A DNA stretch of 6,642 nucleotides from Acidimangrovimonas sp. (lineage in GTDB: Bacteria > Pseudomonadota > Alphaproteobacteria > Rhodobacterales > Rhodobacteraceae): positions 1 through 6,642 of the forward strand of contig JASBUM010000623.1 of assembly GCA_030147905.1 (NCBI GenBank), in the 5' to 3' direction. The position numbers and the translations under genes are program-made. The notes beneath the pieces were generated by a model, which was not told where the DNA came from, made no database searches, and worked only from the letters and a program-made list of their open reading frames with translations. Shown here piece by piece: positions 5,745 to 6,642 of the stretch (position 1 is its first letter; each line of letters begins with the position of its first letter).

Positions 5745-6620
5745 TCACGGGGCGCTGCGGCGGAAGGGGCGCATCAACCCCTCCTGCGCGGTCGATGCCA
5801 CCCGCGCCCCGCTTTCGTCGTAGATCGCGCCGCGGCAGAAGGCCCGCCCGCCGCCGGCGAAGGGGCTGTCGGTGACATAGAGATGCCAGGCGTCGAATCG
5901 CACCGGCCGATGGAACCAGACCGCATGGTCGAGGCTTGCGCTCATCACGTCGGGCTTCAGCCAGCTTAGTGCATGCGGGCGCAGGGCCGAGCCCAGCAGG
6001 AACATGTCCGAGGCATAGGCAAGCAGGCAGCGATGCAGCCAGTCCGGCCCCGCGACCGGCCGGGCGACGCGGAACCACAGCCGCTGCCGGTCCGAAGATA
6101 CGGCGGGCGCGGTCATGTCGTAGGGGTCGATCTCGCGCACCTCGATCGCCGAGGGGCGCAGGTAATCCGCCCGCTTGCCTTCGGGAACGCGGTGGGCGCT
6201 GGCCGCGAGGCGTTCGGTGCGCGCGATGGCCCTGTCGGGTGGCGGCACCTCGGCAGGGGCGGGATGTTCATGCGCGGGTCCGTCCTCGTCGCGATGGAAC
6301 GAGGCCGCCATGTTGAAGATCTGCCGCCCGTGCTGGATGGCGATCACCCGCCGCGTGGTGAAGGATCCGCCATCGCGGGCGCGGTCGACCTCGTAGATCA
6401 CCGGGATCGAGGGGTCGCCCGGACGCAGGAAATAGGCATGCAGTGAATGGCAGGCACGGTCCGCGACCGTATGGCTCGCCGCCGCCAGCGCCTGCGCCAC
6501 CACCTGGCCGCCGAAGATGCGGCGGCTGGTTTCGCCGCCCGCGCCGGTGGCACGAAAGAGGTTTTCCTCGAGCCGCTCGATATCGAGCAGCGACAGCAAG
6601 GTCGCGACAGACTGGTTCAC
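5745..6620 (-). CDS. tesB: Acyl-CoA thioesterase II (TesB)
   Basis: 291 aa against 286 in E. coli TesB, collinear from end to end. It hydrolyses acyl-CoA to free acid and CoA, with broad chain-length tolerance in the family, in the cytoplasm. The double-hotdog fold shows as the first hotdog (about 10-110, with IFGGQVVAQAL at 35-45) and the second (about 180-288, with AVWFHRPVRFDAWHLY at 233-248). The catalytic trio of E. coli TesB (Asp204, Thr228, Gln278) corresponds to Asp205 in YASD, Ser229 in ASLDH and Gln279 in AQEG; the Thr-to-Ser change keeps the hydroxyl. The start codon is GTG at 6620, chosen because MNQSVATLLSLLDIERLEENLFR aligns with the E. coli N-terminus. An AAAGGG lies about 9 nt upstream, and only 22 nt of the window remain, so its promoter or any leading gene is outside. 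It lies 253 nt upstream of the beta-oxidation operon on the same strand and may act as an overflow valve for its intermediates. Confidence 0.97.
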   Translation of the reverse strand: MNQSVATLLSLLDIERLEENLFRATGAGGETSRRIFGGQVVAQALAAASHTVADRACHSLHAYFLRPGDPSIPVIYEVDRARDGGSFTTRRVIAIQHGRQIFNMAASFHRDEDGPAHEHPAPAEVPPPDRAIARTERLAASAHRVPEGKRADYLRPSAIEVREIDPYDMTAPAVSSDRQRLWFRVARPVAGPDWLHRCLLAYASDMFLLGSALRPHALSWLKPDVMSASLDHAVWFHRPVRFDAWHLYVTDSPFAGGGRAFCRGAIYDESGARVASTAQEGLMRPFRRSAP

Positions 6621-6642
6621 GCCTCTTCACCCTTTCCCTGTC

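Noticed and set aside
3476..5875. Plus-strand open frame of 799 codons opposite the hydratase/dehydrogenase gene and part of tesB
   Set aside because: Same antisense effect; it crosses two real genes and the promoter region, and its end is an arginine-rich low-complexity stretch.

Overview
The window is very GC-rich DNA packed with short-spaced genes. Its protein families and codon use suggest an alphaproteobacterium, but genus and species cannot be fixed from the sequence alone. Five complete genes on the minus strand and one gene tail on the plus strand account for most of it. No tRNA, rRNA, CRISPR array, transposase or prophage gene was seen.

Layout, left to right. The 3' end of a plus-strand gene (2-208) encodes the C-terminus of an FdhF/YdeP-type molybdopterin oxidoreductase. 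It converges on the minus-strand operon across a 444-bp non-coding stretch (209-652). That stretch holds a perfect 13-bp-stem hairpin, two weaker hairpins, a 17-bp tandem duplication and a degenerate 16-bp tandem array. The minus-strand operon then runs from right to left in transcription order: a bifunctional enoyl-CoA hydratase/3-hydroxyacyl-CoA dehydrogenase (5491-3398), an acyl-CoA dehydrogenase of 395 aa (3375-2188), a second acyl-CoA dehydrogenase of 363 aa (2184-1093) and a DUF1330 protein (1096-653). Gaps are 22 nt, 3 nt and a 4-nt ATGA overlap, so the four are probably co-transcribed and partly coupled in translation. A sigma70-like promoter (about 5651-5680) lies ahead of the operon and is followed by a leader of about 150 nt. 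Further upstream on the same strand is tesB, acyl-CoA thioesterase II (6620-5745).

Together the genes supply oxidation, hydration and second oxidation of an acyl-CoA, plus a thioesterase that can release the free acid. No thiolase gene is in the window. The most interesting point is that the two acyl-CoA dehydrogenases are degenerate in complementary ways. The 395-aa protein keeps the middle-domain flavin/substrate motif and the catalytic glutamate but lacks the C-terminal FAD-contact motifs. The 363-aa protein keeps those C-terminal motifs but lacks the others. This is the pattern expected of obligate heteromeric (alpha2beta2) acyl-CoA dehydrogenases such as the mycobacterial steroid side-chain enzymes, so the operon may act on a bulky or branched acyl-CoA rather than an ordinary fatty acid. 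The substrate is inference.
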